This document shows positions 8,534 through 17,340 of a stretch of DNA of 64,000 nucleotides, piece by piece. The DNA comes from an uncultured Blautia sp. (GTDB lineage Bacteria > Bacillota > Clostridia > Lachnospirales > Lachnospiraceae), in the NCBI GenBank assembly GCA_900551075.1, contig URVB01000001.1, positions 62,001 through 126,000 of the forward strand, given 5' to 3'. A program made the position numbers and the translations under genes. Within the stretch, counting starts at the first letter, position 1; every line of letters starts with the position of its first letter. The notes under the pieces were generated by a model. It was not told the origin of the DNA, searched no databases, and worked only from the letters and a program-made list of their open reading frames with translations.

Positions 8534-8845
8534 TTAATCTAAATGAAATACCTTCTGCAAATCAACACATACCGGGCTGTTATCTGGATTTGTCTCCATA
8601 ATATCAGCCATAAAATCCCACCATTTACGATTTATAGCTGTATCTGCGCTTTTTGCCCATAAAGCTTCATCTTCTATTTCAATATATCCAATAAGTGTAA
8701 GTGTTTCTTTGTCAAGAAAAATTGTATAATTCTTTCCGCCGTATTCATGAATCATATCTTTCATTTCAGGCCACAACTGATTATGACGAATTTCATATTC
8801 CTTTTCCTGACCCGGATATAAATTCATTTTAAATCCTTTAATCAT
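8534..8845 (-). CDS. rhaM: L-rhamnose mutarotase family protein
   Basis: The 103-residue protein matches L-rhamnose mutarotase (RhaM/RhaU, a ferredoxin-like alpha/beta fold) over its whole length. Conserved stretches are RHNQLWPEM near residue 20, WWDFMADIM near residue 75 and NPDNSPVCVDLQKVF near residue 85. The family interconverts alpha and beta anomers of L-rhamnose and related 6-deoxy sugars to feed the isomerase. It lies 153 bases downstream of the binding-protein gene and is probably the last gene of that operon. Some family members act on other sugars, so the rhamnose label is provisional given the non-RhaA isomerase nearby. Confidence 0.88.
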   Translation of the reverse strand: MIKGFKMNLYPGQEKEYEIRHNQLWPEMKDMIHEYGGKNYTIFLDKETLTLIGYIEIEDEALWAKSADTAINRKWWDFMADIMETNPDNSPVCVDLQKVFHLD

Positions 8846-8926
8846 ACCTTCATCTCCTTATTCAACAGATATCGGCACGCATAGCTTCACACCACCTGCC
8901 ATGTTGTTGAAGCACCTTCTCCTCAT

Positions 8927-8964
8927 ATAAATTGAGACGGGGCACAGGCTCCGCCTCAATTTAT
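8927..8964 (-). other. Intercistronic stem-loop between binding protein and mutarotase genes
   Basis: ATAAATTGAG (8927-8936) pairs perfectly with CTCAATTTAT (8955-8964), with further partial pairing inside. No T run follows on either strand. Strong hairpins without a T run are common after binding-protein genes of ABC importer operons, where they stabilise the upstream mRNA and lower downstream expression. That role is inferred here. Confidence 0.6.
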
Positions 8965-8998
8965 GAAATATCTCTTTTAGTCAAAGCCGTTGTTTATA

Positions 8999-10021
8999 TT
9001 AGTATACTTCTTTCCACTCTTCGATATTGGAAGGATCGAATTTGAACGGTGCGCCAAGGATAATTTCTGTACCACCATCAGCAGCTTCAACTACTTCGTA
9101 ATCTCCAAGTTCTCCAGCTGTAAAAGTATCGCCAACTGTACCAGTGATTTCCTCGTTAACCAGTGCAATAGATGTATAAGCGCCAAGACGACCTACATCG
9201 ATTGGATTCCACAGGAACATATATGGGCAAGAATGAGCATCATCATCACCAATGTACTCAGCCATTTCAGACGGAAGTCCAAGACCAGTTAATTTAACTG
9301 GAGAAGCTGCATCCTGAAGAACTTTTGCAGCAGCTGCAATACCAACTGTTGTCGGAGCACATACAACTTTCAGATCCGGATATTTCTCAAGAAGGGCCAG
9401 AGTCTGGTCTGTAGATTTCTGAGGTTCATCATCACCGTAAGCAACTTCTACAAGTTCAAGTCCTGCGTATTTTTCATCGCTTTCCTGAAGAGTCTTCATT
9501 GCATCGATCCAAGCATTCTGGTTAGCTGCCTGAGATGTTGCGGAAAGAATTGCATACTGTCCTTCGCCACCAGCAAGGTCAAGAATAGCATCCATCAGAG
9601 CCTGTCCGATTTCAGCAGTACCAGCCTGGTTTATAAATGTAGCGCGGCTGTCCGGATTAACTTTGGAGTCGAGACAAGAAACTTTAATCCCTTCAGCCAT
9701 AGCATCTTCCAAAGCTGCCTGAAGAGCATTTTCGTCGTTACCAGCGATACAGATTGCATCAACACCCTGAGAAATCAGAGACTGAATAACGGAAATCTGA
9801 GCGTCGGCTGTAGCAGATTCCGGATGTTTTACGATAGCTTCGCCGCCTTCTGCGGTGATAACTTCTTCAAATCCCTGTGCTTCTTTCTCGTTATACGGGT
9901 TACCTGCAGATTTTGTTACAACTGCGATTTTTTTGCCATCTGCTGTTCCAGCAAATGCTGTCGTTGCACCAGCAACAACCATCGTTGCGCAAAGGATTGC
10001 ACTAACAACTTTTTTGTTCAT
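8999..10021 (-). CDS. Sugar ABC transporter substrate-binding protein, RhaS-like
   Basis: The 340-residue protein has a Sec signal peptide (MNKKVVSAILCATMVVAGAT, cleavage likely after AFA near residue 24). A periplasmic-binding-protein type 1 fold follows (KIAVVTKSAGNPYNEKEAQG, GVDAICIAGNDENAL, LKVVCAPTTVGIAAAAKVL). It resembles the rhamnose-binding RhaS/AI-2-binding LsrB group. Unusually for a Gram-positive importer, no lipobox cysteine is present at the end of the signal peptide: the only Cys (residue 11) is preceded by Leu in the core of the helix. The ATG has a GGGAGG site. It is fourth in the order ATPase, permease, permease, binding protein, mutarotase. Confidence 0.88.
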   Translation of the reverse strand: MNKKVVSAILCATMVVAGATTAFAGTADGKKIAVVTKSAGNPYNEKEAQGFEEVITAEGGEAIVKHPESATADAQISVIQSLISQGVDAICIAGNDENALQAALEDAMAEGIKVSCLDSKVNPDSRATFINQAGTAEIGQALMDAILDLAGGEGQYAILSATSQAANQNAWIDAMKTLQESDEKYAGLELVEVAYGDDEPQKSTDQTLALLEKYPDLKVVCAPTTVGIAAAAKVLQDAASPVKLTGLGLPSEMAEYIGDDDAHSCPYMFLWNPIDVGRLGAYTSIALVNEEITGTVGDTFTAGELGDYEVVEAADGGTEIILGAPFKFDPSNIEEWKEVY

Positions 10022-10083
10022 GTTTTGTTCCTCCCTTTGGAATAAGATAGTTTATACTTTAACGCGTCCTGCGTAAGTATCTG

Positions 10084-11085
10084 CTATTTTTTTGTTCTCA
10101 TTATTTTTATCTGAGCCACTACATTTGGCAATGCAACTGCACATACCAGAAGAACACCGAGAATCAAAAGTATAAGCTGCGGATTCATATTAATCTGTCC
10201 AAGCCCCATTCTAAGACATACAATGATAAACGCAGAGATAATACCACCAATCAAATTTCCTTTTCCGCCAGTAGATGAAATACCGCCAAACACTGCCATA
10301 GCAATCGCATCCATCTCGAATCCATTAGCGGTAGTTGTATTTGCGCCATAAGAAGATGAAACCATAAACAATGCACACAAACCGGCCATAAAGCCCATGA
10401 CTGTATAAATTAACAGACGAATCCTTCTCACATGTACTCCTGAATAATAAGCTGTCAGCCTATTAGTACCCATTGCATATACCCGTCTTCCAAATGTGGT
10501 TTTTCCTAACACAAGTGTAAATATTACTGCTAAGATAATCACCAGAAAGAAAATATACGGAACCGGACCAACCTTTCCGGCAAGCATTCGAAAACCATCT
10601 GCCCTGGCCAGAGAAACAGATCCTCCGCTTCCAAGTGCGATCTCAGCAATACCACGGAAAATAATCTGTGTGGCCAATGTAACAATCATAGGCGGCAGTT
10701 CTTCAAATGTTGTAAGAACCATTCCATTCACAAACCCACATGCAGTTCCAACGAGAAGTCCCACAAGAATGACTGCTATGAACGGTATCCCACCATTGCA
10801 CGCCATACAGCTTACCGTTGCCGAAAGACACACAATAGAACCAACAGAAATATCAATCTCACCAAGAACAAGAACATATGCCATCGGTAATAACAAAAAT
10901 ACTTCTGCTAAATATTTAGGCATCTCACGAAGTACATTTTTCAGATTATATACTTCAGAAATATTAACGCAAAAGATATTAACCAGAATGAAAAGGACAA
11001 CTAAGATGCCTTCCCAACTGAAGATTGTCTTTTTTATAGCATTTTCCGGAACTGCGGATATACTTCTACCTGATTTTCCCGCCAT
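10084..11085 (-). CDS. Sugar ABC transporter permease (RhaQ/RbsC type)
   Basis: The 333-residue integral membrane protein has about 9-10 hydrophobic segments and the BPD_transp_2 family signatures (YVLVLGEIDISVGSIVCLSA, and the EAA-like loop DAIAMAVFGGISSTGGKGN). It forms the importer channel together with the permease encoded just upstream, two bases away. Its N-terminus (about 25 residues, AGKSGRSISAVPENAIKK) is cytoplasmic and basic. The substrate assignment rests on the neighbouring RhaS-like binding protein and mutarotase. Confidence 0.9.
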   Translation of the reverse strand: MAGKSGRSISAVPENAIKKTIFSWEGILVVLFILVNIFCVNISEVYNLKNVLREMPKYLAEVFLLLPMAYVLVLGEIDISVGSIVCLSATVSCMACNGGIPFIAVILVGLLVGTACGFVNGMVLTTFEELPPMIVTLATQIIFRGIAEIALGSGGSVSLARADGFRMLAGKVGPVPYIFFLVIILAVIFTLVLGKTTFGRRVYAMGTNRLTAYYSGVHVRRIRLLIYTVMGFMAGLCALFMVSSSYGANTTTANGFEMDAIAMAVFGGISSTGGKGNLIGGIISAFIIVCLRMGLGQINMNPQLILLILGVLLVCAVALPNVVAQIKIMRTKK

Positions 11086-11087
11086 GA

Positions 11088-12077
11088 TTACATCTCCCTT
11101 CCTTTCAATGCATTCTGATCCATAATGCGCTGCATCACAACGTTCACAACTACAACAACCAGAATAATAACACCTTTAATTGTATTCTGATAAATAGAAT
11201 CAAACCCAATAATCGAAAGAGCTTTTGTAATGGATGCAAGCATCCAGGATCCCAAAAGAACTCCCAATACAGTACCACGGCCGCCGCTCATACTCACGCC
11301 ACCAATAACACAGGCAGCTATAACATCCATTTCTTTTGTCAGCTGCATATTAGGCTGTGCTGATGCATAGACAGATACAGACAATGCTCCGCCCAGTCCG
11401 CTCAAAAATCCCATAACAGTATAAACAAGAAATTTAATATTCTTTACATTAATACCTGACACTTCTGCGGCTGTTGCATTGCTTCCTACAGCATATATCT
11501 TACGCCCTATCCGAGTCCATTTCATGACAATAAAGAAAACAATATAGCAAATAACTGTAACCCAGACAACCTTGTCCAGACCAAGGAATTTCTGTAAAGC
11601 AAACTCCTTGAATTCTCCAAGTGTATCTGCTCCTGCCCATTCACTATTTCCAACGATGTACGCTAAAGCACGATAGATATACATGAATCCCATAGTTGCA
11701 ATAATCGGAGGAACATCTGCTCTTGAAATCACAAAACCAATCAAAGCTCCGCAGACCGTTCCGATTGCAATTGCAATTACAAAACTTAAAAGTGTATTGC
11801 TGATATAATTATACTTCAGAAGCATTCCGATCGACATACCTGAAAAAGCGACTGTGGACATAATAGAAATATCAATACCACCAACCAGCATAACACCTAA
11901 CATTCCCAATGACATAATCATTGTTACTGCGTAGTTTTTCAGCATATCCATAACAGAATTCACGCTGACAAATGACGGACTCTTAATTCCAACCACTACA
12001 TAAAGCAGCATGAGAATAATCATCAATAAAGCCTCACGAGAGCCTGTAATTTTCTTTATCAAAGATTTTTTTTTCAT
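11088..12077 (-). CDS. Sugar ABC transporter permease (RhaP/RbsC type)
   Basis: This 329-residue multi-pass membrane protein of the BPD_transp_2 family carries MIMSLGMLGVMLVGGIDISI near residue 55 and the ATPase-contact loop DVIAACVIGGVSMSGGRGT near residue 245. It is a paralogue of the adjacent permease, and rhamnose and AI-2 importers typically use two distinct permeases in this way. The start codon directly abuts the ATPase stop codon, so the genes are translationally coupled. Confidence 0.9.
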   Translation of the reverse strand: MKKKSLIKKITGSREALLMIILMLLYVVVGIKSPSFVSVNSVMDMLKNYAVTMIMSLGMLGVMLVGGIDISIMSTVAFSGMSIGMLLKYNYISNTLLSFVIAIAIGTVCGALIGFVISRADVPPIIATMGFMYIYRALAYIVGNSEWAGADTLGEFKEFALQKFLGLDKVVWVTVICYIVFFIVMKWTRIGRKIYAVGSNATAAEVSGINVKNIKFLVYTVMGFLSGLGGALSVSVYASAQPNMQLTKEMDVIAACVIGGVSMSGGRGTVLGVLLGSWMLASITKALSIIGFDSIYQNTIKGVIILVVVVVNVVMQRIMDQNALKGREM

Positions 12078-13583
12078 TTATTTGGCCCCCTCTCTGGTAC
12101 TTTTTTCCATTGCCAGTTCCAGAATCGCTTCCTGAGTCGCCTCATCTCTGGAAAGTTCACCTGTTTTACGTCCGTTGCACATTACAATGATTCTGTCTGC
12201 CATACCGAGAATCTCCGGCATTTCAGATGAAATCAGAATAATCGCATATCCTTTCAACGCAAGCTCGCCCATAATTGCATAAATTTCAGCTTTGGCACCT
12301 ACATCAACCCCCTTGGTCGGTTCATCCATGATAACAACTTTCATTTCCTGACTCAACGCTTTAGCAACAACTACCTTCTGCTGGTTACCGCCAGACAAAG
12401 AACTTGCAGGCTGAAAAATATCCACCGCTTTTGTATCTACTTCCTCCAAGAGATTTTTGGCAAGTTCACGTTCTCTCTTCTCATCATTAAAACCAGCTTT
12501 CGCATACTTGCTAATAGTCGGGAGAGTCACATTTCTTCCCAGACCCCAGCCCATGATCAGCCCCTCTTTCTGACGATCCTCTGGAAGAAGAATAATACCT
12601 TTTTCCATAGCGTCAGACGGTTGTTTAATATGTACTTCCTGACCTTCCAGATATACTTTACCTGAATCAGGCCTTGTAATTCCGCAGAATGCTTCCACAA
12701 CTTCTGTACGTCCTGCGCCTACCAGACCGGTAAGTCCAAGAATCTCTCCCGCAAAAACATTGAAAGAGACATTTTGGAAATAACCAATTCTGGAAAGACC
12801 TTCGATGCGGAGCATCTCCTGCCCCAGCTTCACTTCCGGTTTCGGAAACAGGTCTGTGATCTCCCGACCAACCATGGCCTTAATCAGGTCTGCATTTGTG
12901 ATTCCATTAACATCGTAAGTGCCGATATACTGAGAATCACGAAATACGGTAACTCTGGATGCCAGACGATACATATCTTCAAAACGATGGGAAATGAAGA
13001 TGATGGAAACGCATTCCTCTTTCAGTTTGTCCACCAATGTATAAAGCTTTTCAGACTCTGATCTGGTCAGACAGGCTGTCGGCTCATCCAGGATGATAAT
13101 CTTCGCATTTGTAGACATTGCTTTTGCAATTTCTACCATCTGCTGCTGGGCAACACTCAAAGTTCCCATTTCTGCAGTAGAATCAAAATCTGCGTCCAGC
13201 TGTGCCAGAAGCTTATTTGCTTCTGCATTCATTGTTTTCCAATGAATCATGCCATGCTTGATGATTTCATGACCTATAAAAATATTCTCTGCAACAGTCA
13301 GATCAGGATAAGATGTCGGATGCTGATATACAGCCGCAATACCTGCCGCCTGCGCATCTTTCGTTCCTCTGAATTCTACTTTCTGACCATTTAGGAACAT
13401 CTCGCCTTCTTCTGCCTTATGTACGCCAGTGATTACTTTGATAAAGGTAGATTTACCAGCGCCATTCTCGCCCATCAGAGCATGAACTTCACCGGGTTTT
13501 AACTGAAATTGTACATTATTCAGCGCTTTTACACCCGGAAAAATCTTGGTAATGCCTTTTAGCTCAAGAACAAATTCAGACAC
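12078..13583 (-). CDS. Sugar ABC transporter ATP-binding protein with two ATPase domains (RhaT/RbsA type)
   Basis: This 501-residue protein contains two ABC domains. The first has Walker A GENGAGKST (about residue 38), an LSVAQQQM signature and Walker B IIILDEPTACL. The second (from about residue 255) has a degenerate Walker A (GLVGAGRTE), the signature LSGGNQQK and Walker B VVIMDEPTKGVD. This is the carbohydrate-uptake CUT2 architecture that energises import. The start is GTG, supported by AAGGAGG eight bases upstream. It is first in its operon. On the minus strand TTGTGG and TAATAT, 16 bases apart just upstream, form a weak promoter candidate. Confidence 0.93.
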   Translation of the reverse strand: MSEFVLELKGITKIFPGVKALNNVQFQLKPGEVHALMGENGAGKSTFIKVITGVHKAEEGEMFLNGQKVEFRGTKDAQAAGIAAVYQHPTSYPDLTVAENIFIGHEIIKHGMIHWKTMNAEANKLLAQLDADFDSTAEMGTLSVAQQQMVEIAKAMSTNAKIIILDEPTACLTRSESEKLYTLVDKLKEECVSIIFISHRFEDMYRLASRVTVFRDSQYIGTYDVNGITNADLIKAMVGREITDLFPKPEVKLGQEMLRIEGLSRIGYFQNVSFNVFAGEILGLTGLVGAGRTEVVEAFCGITRPDSGKVYLEGQEVHIKQPSDAMEKGIILLPEDRQKEGLIMGWGLGRNVTLPTISKYAKAGFNDEKRERELAKNLLEEVDTKAVDIFQPASSLSGGNQQKVVVAKALSQEMKVVIMDEPTKGVDVGAKAEIYAIMGELALKGYAIILISSEMPEILGMADRIIVMCNGRKTGELSRDEATQEAILELAMEKSTREGAK

Positions 13584-13671
13584 AGCTCTTTCCTCCTTTT
13601 TTCCTAGTATATTATCATAATATCATGCCTCCACAAATTTACGAAATGGGAAAATATTCAGATTCAGGGTA

Positions 13672-13690
13672 ATATTTTACTGTAAAATAT
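13672..13690. promoter_or_regulatory. Perfect 9-bp-arm inverted repeat, candidate operator
   Basis: ATATTTTAC, one T, then GTAAAATAT forms a 19-base perfect dyad in the divergent region between the importer operon and the two-component genes. It covers the spacer and -35 position of the plus-strand promoter at 13690-13698, so a bound regulator would block or reposition polymerase there. Which protein binds is unknown. Confidence 0.55.
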
Positions 13691-13698
13691 GATATACT
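13690..13698 (+). promoter_or_regulatory. Extended -10 promoter for the two-component genes
   Basis: TG (13690-13691), one base, then TATACT (13693-13698) forms an extended -10 element. No good -35 is present (the palindrome occupies that place). The response regulator starts 65 bases further on. Confidence 0.45.
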
Positions 13699-13762
13699 TT
13701 TCTTATGATATCAGCCGTGGTCTATATCTTATCCTCACACGGTGTCTACAGGAGAAAAAAAT

Positions 13763-15334
13763 ATGAAACTACTGATTGTCGATGATGAAGAACTGACCCG
13801 CACCGGACTCATTTCTTCCCTGGATTGGATGTCTCTTGGCATCCGGGAAATCTATCAGGCCGATGACGGCATCAACGGTCTTTCCATAGCAAGACTTTAC
13901 CATCCGGAAATCATTCTCTGCGATGTCCGCATGCCCCGAATGGATGGCATCACCATGCTGGAACAATTGGAAAAAGAACTGCCGGACACAATTCCCGTCT
14001 TCATGAGTGGATATTCCGATAAAGAGTATTTGAAAGCTGCCATTCGATTAAAAGCCGTGACATATATCGAAAAGCCGCTGGATCCGGAAGAAGTCCGGGA
14101 AGCTATCAAAGAAGCACAGGAATTATACATACAGAAAGCGCGCTCCCGTCGGGCGGAAACCATGCATTCCATGGAAAATGTTTCCAGGCTTGCGCTGCTT
14201 CTGACCTCTGCTTACGAAGCAAACAAGCATGAAATCCATTCGCTTTTACAGGAAACATGCCTTCCTATAGGCAAACAGACTTTTTTTACTGCTTTCGTGG
14301 CAAAGCTGGATATAGACCTGGAATTGATTCGCACACAAATCAACCAGATTCGTCAAAAACTTGAGAATTATTTCTCTCCATCTCGATGGAACGTTCTTTT
14401 TGCCGAAAAGCGCCATCAGTATCTGGTCTATTTCCTCTATGGCAATCAAAACCCTCCTGCCGCTTTTATCCGAAAATTTGGAGATTATCTCTGTCTTCAG
14501 CACAAAGCGCTGGCACGATGCATCATCACCGCCGGGGACATCTGCATGGGGGTTCACCAGGCGTATAGTTCCTATGCCTCTGCTGTAATCCTGCTGCAAA
14601 ACTGTTTTTTCTACCCTGAAAATACATTTTACACAGCAACGGATATAAACAGCCTGTCTTCACAGGTGTCAGATACCGGACAGACAGCAGATGCTTTACA
14701 TCATCCAGAGAAACATTTTATCAATCTGCTTTCCGAACATAACAATTACAATTGTATGCAATTTCTGGATACTTTATATCATTTTTACGAAAAAAACCAT
14801 TACATTCTGACTAATCAGGTCAAGGACACATATTACATGCTGTTTCTGACTCTGGAAAACACTCGGCGCCAACAGAAGATGGTTCCTGCTTCTTCCGGAT
14901 CTGACAGCATTATGGAAGCCCTGGAAAAATGCTTTACCTTCCAGGATCTTCATAATTCTCTGGTAGAACAGACCCGGTGTTTTTTTGATGATGCCAGAAA
15001 TTTTGTCCCGGAAAATCCTACCATTCGCATGATCAAAGAATTCATCGAGAAAAATTATGCGAACGAACTATTATCGGTTAAGGACATCAGCGAACATGTG
15101 GCATTGTCCACCTCCTACCTGTGTACCTTTTTTAAAAATGAAACTGGCCAGACACTGAACCAGTACCTGACAGAGTATCGGATGGAAAAATCCAAGCAGT
15201 TACTGGATAACCCGCGTTACAAAATTGCGGAAATCTCTTCCATGGTAGGTTATAATGATGGCAATTACTTTGGGAAGAGTTTTAAGAAATACACAGGGCT
15301 TACCCCTTCTGAATACAGGGAGAAATCACTTTAA
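13763..15334 (+). CDS. Response regulator with AraC-type DNA-binding domain (YesN family)
   Basis: The 523-residue protein begins with a receiver domain: acidic pocket D7-D8, phospho-acceptor D54 in ILCDVRMPRMDG, and K104 in YIEKP. A long middle region of about 270 residues is poorly conserved. The C-terminal AraC double helix-turn-helix occupies roughly the last 100 residues (VKDISEHVALSTSYLCTFFK, IAEISSMVGYNDGNYFGKSF). The ATG at 13763 was chosen because AGGAGA lies eight bases upstream. A GTG at 13742 is in frame but has no such site. It is translationally coupled to the kinase gene and diverges from the sugar importer, which it probably activates. Confidence 0.94.
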   Translation: MKLLIVDDEELTRTGLISSLDWMSLGIREIYQADDGINGLSIARLYHPEIILCDVRMPRMDGITMLEQLEKELPDTIPVFMSGYSDKEYLKAAIRLKAVTYIEKPLDPEEVREAIKEAQELYIQKARSRRAETMHSMENVSRLALLLTSAYEANKHEIHSLLQETCLPIGKQTFFTAFVAKLDIDLELIRTQINQIRQKLENYFSPSRWNVLFAEKRHQYLVYFLYGNQNPPAAFIRKFGDYLCLQHKALARCIITAGDICMGVHQAYSSYASAVILLQNCFFYPENTFYTATDINSLSSQVSDTGQTADALHHPEKHFINLLSEHNNYNCMQFLDTLYHFYEKNHYILTNQVKDTYYMLFLTLENTRRQQKMVPASSGSDSIMEALEKCFTFQDLHNSLVEQTRCFFDDARNFVPENPTIRMIKEFIEKNYANELLSVKDISEHVALSTSYLCTFFKNETGQTLNQYLTEYRMEKSKQLLDNPRYKIAEISSMVGYNDGNYFGKSFKKYTGLTPSEYREKSL

Positions 15335-17154
15335 TGAAAACACTGATATGTAAATTCAATAAGTATTATGGCAATTTGAAACTGCAGACGAAATTCACCA
15401 GCGCACTGCTGATTGGAGTAACGGTACCAGTCCTGATGATGGTCATCTTCTTTTATGGAAGATTATATAACATGGTCGTGTCTGATACATTGCGCCAGGA
15501 GCAGGATACCTCTGCGAAAACAGCTCCGTTGATTGAAGAGAAAGTGCAAAAGCTCATCGACACCTCCCACACCCTGCGAAGCCATGATTTCTATTCATCG
15601 CTTTTTGGCATCTCATCCGAACATTCTTTTGCGGACGTAGCTGCTTCCCAGTCTGCAAAGGAGTTCCAGGAAACGGTAAAAACCACTTTGATGGATGAAG
15701 ATTTCAAGGCTTTTCGCGTATATATCGACCTTCCCCGGGAAGACTGCGAATTGTTTTCTTCCGAATATACAAAGGATTATTTTTATCCTGCAAGTGTGAT
15801 CAAAGGCACCTACTGGTACGGTATTTTTCAGGGAAATCATAGCGCAGATCTCTTTTGCCCGCCTTTTTACCTGGGCGAAAAAGAACAACAGCAATGCGGA
15901 AATATCGCTTATCTTCACTCTACGGTTCTGAGTTATCACAGCACTCCTGTCAAACTGTATGTGGCGGTCTACAGTTCCAGCGAATCCTTAACCGGTATTT
16001 TGAAAGAGAACCTTTCTCTACCCGGAAGTGTTTCCTATATTGTTAATGACCGTGACAACCAGGTGGCCTCTTCCGATGAATCCATCTCCGGTATCTACTG
16101 GCTAAGCTATGATACAATCCAGGAATCCTTTATGTCCTCGAACAATTTTATTGAACGAACCATTCTGGAGCAGAAGATTTATGCAGGATTCTACAGCATT
16201 ACAAATGCCGGGTGGTTTATGGTTACTATCCTGCCCTCCGGACCATTGGTTGCCCAGAGTAACAAGATTATGCTGCAGCTTGGTCTGATGTTTATCGCTT
16301 TTTTAATACTTGCAGTTTTTTTCGCTTCGACGCTCTCCAATTCCATCACAAACCGTATTTCGTCTGTCATCCTCCAGATGAATAAAGTTAGGCAGGGTGT
16401 CCCCAAACCAATGGAAAACCCTGTTGCTCACGATGAAATCGGTGACCTGATCGACACTTATAATTTTATGACTCAAAAAATGAGCCAGTTGATGGACGAA
16501 CAGGCGACTGCGGCAGAAGACCTGCGCATCGCGGAATTCAATTCCTTACAGGCACAGATCAACCCTCATTTCCTGTACAACACCATGGACATGATTAACT
16601 GGCTGGCACAGCAGGGACGTACCACCGAAATCAGTGACGCCGTGCAGAACCTTTCCAGGTTCTACAAATTGACTCTTAGCAGAAGGCAAAGCATCAGCAC
16701 GATTGCGCAGGAAGTGGAACACATCACCATTTATGCCCGACTGCAGAATATGCGATTCCATGACAGCATCGAACTCATTACCGATATTCCCGATGAATTA
16801 AATGAATACCAGATTCCAAAACTGACTCTGCAGCCTGTAGTAGAAAATGCTATTCTACACGGTATCATGGAAAAGGATACAAAAGTTGGCACCATCGTGC
16901 TGACCAGTTGGATGGAGGGTTCTGACATTTTACTTCTGATTTCGGACGACGGTATCGGAATCCCTTCTGAAAAACTGCCTGCGCTCCTCACTGGTACAGG
17001 ACAAAGCACTTCAGGCGGCACTAATATTGCTGTTTATAATACCCATCGGCGGCTGCAAATTTTATACGGAGAAAACTACGGTCTCTCCTACAACAGTGCC
17101 GCAGGCAAAGGAACCGAAGTTTTGATTCGCATTCCTGCCATACATACTGACTAA
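15334..17154 (+). CDS. Sensor histidine kinase (YesM family)
   Basis: The 606-residue membrane kinase has a first transmembrane helix near residues 23-47 and a large extracellular sensor region to about residue 305. A second helix follows (MLQLGLMFIAFLILAVFFAS), then a HAMP domain (SSVILQMNKVRQG...EIGDLIDTYNFM). The His_kinase domain has phospho-acceptor H412 in AQINPHFLYN. A HATPase domain follows, with an N-box (LQPVVENAILHG) and a G1 motif (DDGIGIP). Its ATG overlaps the regulator's stop codon by one base (TAATG). Such pairs sense extracellular sugars or binding proteins and switch on adjacent transporters. The ligand here is unknown. Confidence 0.94.
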   Translation: MKTLICKFNKYYGNLKLQTKFTSALLIGVTVPVLMMVIFFYGRLYNMVVSDTLRQEQDTSAKTAPLIEEKVQKLIDTSHTLRSHDFYSSLFGISSEHSFADVAASQSAKEFQETVKTTLMDEDFKAFRVYIDLPREDCELFSSEYTKDYFYPASVIKGTYWYGIFQGNHSADLFCPPFYLGEKEQQQCGNIAYLHSTVLSYHSTPVKLYVAVYSSSESLTGILKENLSLPGSVSYIVNDRDNQVASSDESISGIYWLSYDTIQESFMSSNNFIERTILEQKIYAGFYSITNAGWFMVTILPSGPLVAQSNKIMLQLGLMFIAFLILAVFFASTLSNSITNRISSVILQMNKVRQGVPKPMENPVAHDEIGDLIDTYNFMTQKMSQLMDEQATAAEDLRIAEFNSLQAQINPHFLYNTMDMINWLAQQGRTTEISDAVQNLSRFYKLTLSRRQSISTIAQEVEHITIYARLQNMRFHDSIELITDIPDELNEYQIPKLTLQPVVENAILHGIMEKDTKVGTIVLTSWMEGSDILLLISDDGIGIPSEKLPALLTGTGQSTSGGTNIAVYNTHRRLQILYGENYGLSYNSAAGKGTEVLIRIPAIHTD

Positions 17155-17340
17155 AAAGCTTCGTATCCTTCCAGATTAAAGGTTTTTGACGTAGGAATTA
17201 CCATGGATGAACCTGTCCCCTGGAATCTTGGTTCAAATGCAAAATCTCCAATCAGCGCCACCCCGGTTTCCGGCTTCAGCAATTACCCCGGTGTTTTTCA
17301 GAGGTACCTCACTTAACGCTTGCTTTCGTGCCGTCTGCAC
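17155..17340 (-). pseudogene. Remnant of a family GH3 beta-glucosidase
   Basis: On the minus strand one frame (about 17280 down to 17155) reads LKPETGVALIGDFAFEPRFQ and then GTGSSMVIPT. This matches the conserved GH3 stretch VAxIGxFAxxPRYQGxGSSxxxPT that follows the catalytic barrel. The preceding codons, one frame away (ARKQALSEVPLKNTGVI), match the GH3 segment ending in VLLKNxGVLPL just before it, so a single frameshift near 17280 separates the two. Only about 60 codons of the usual 700-900 remain. The left break coincides exactly with the histidine kinase stop codon. It is non-functional and points to a deletion or rearrangement. Confidence 0.75.
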
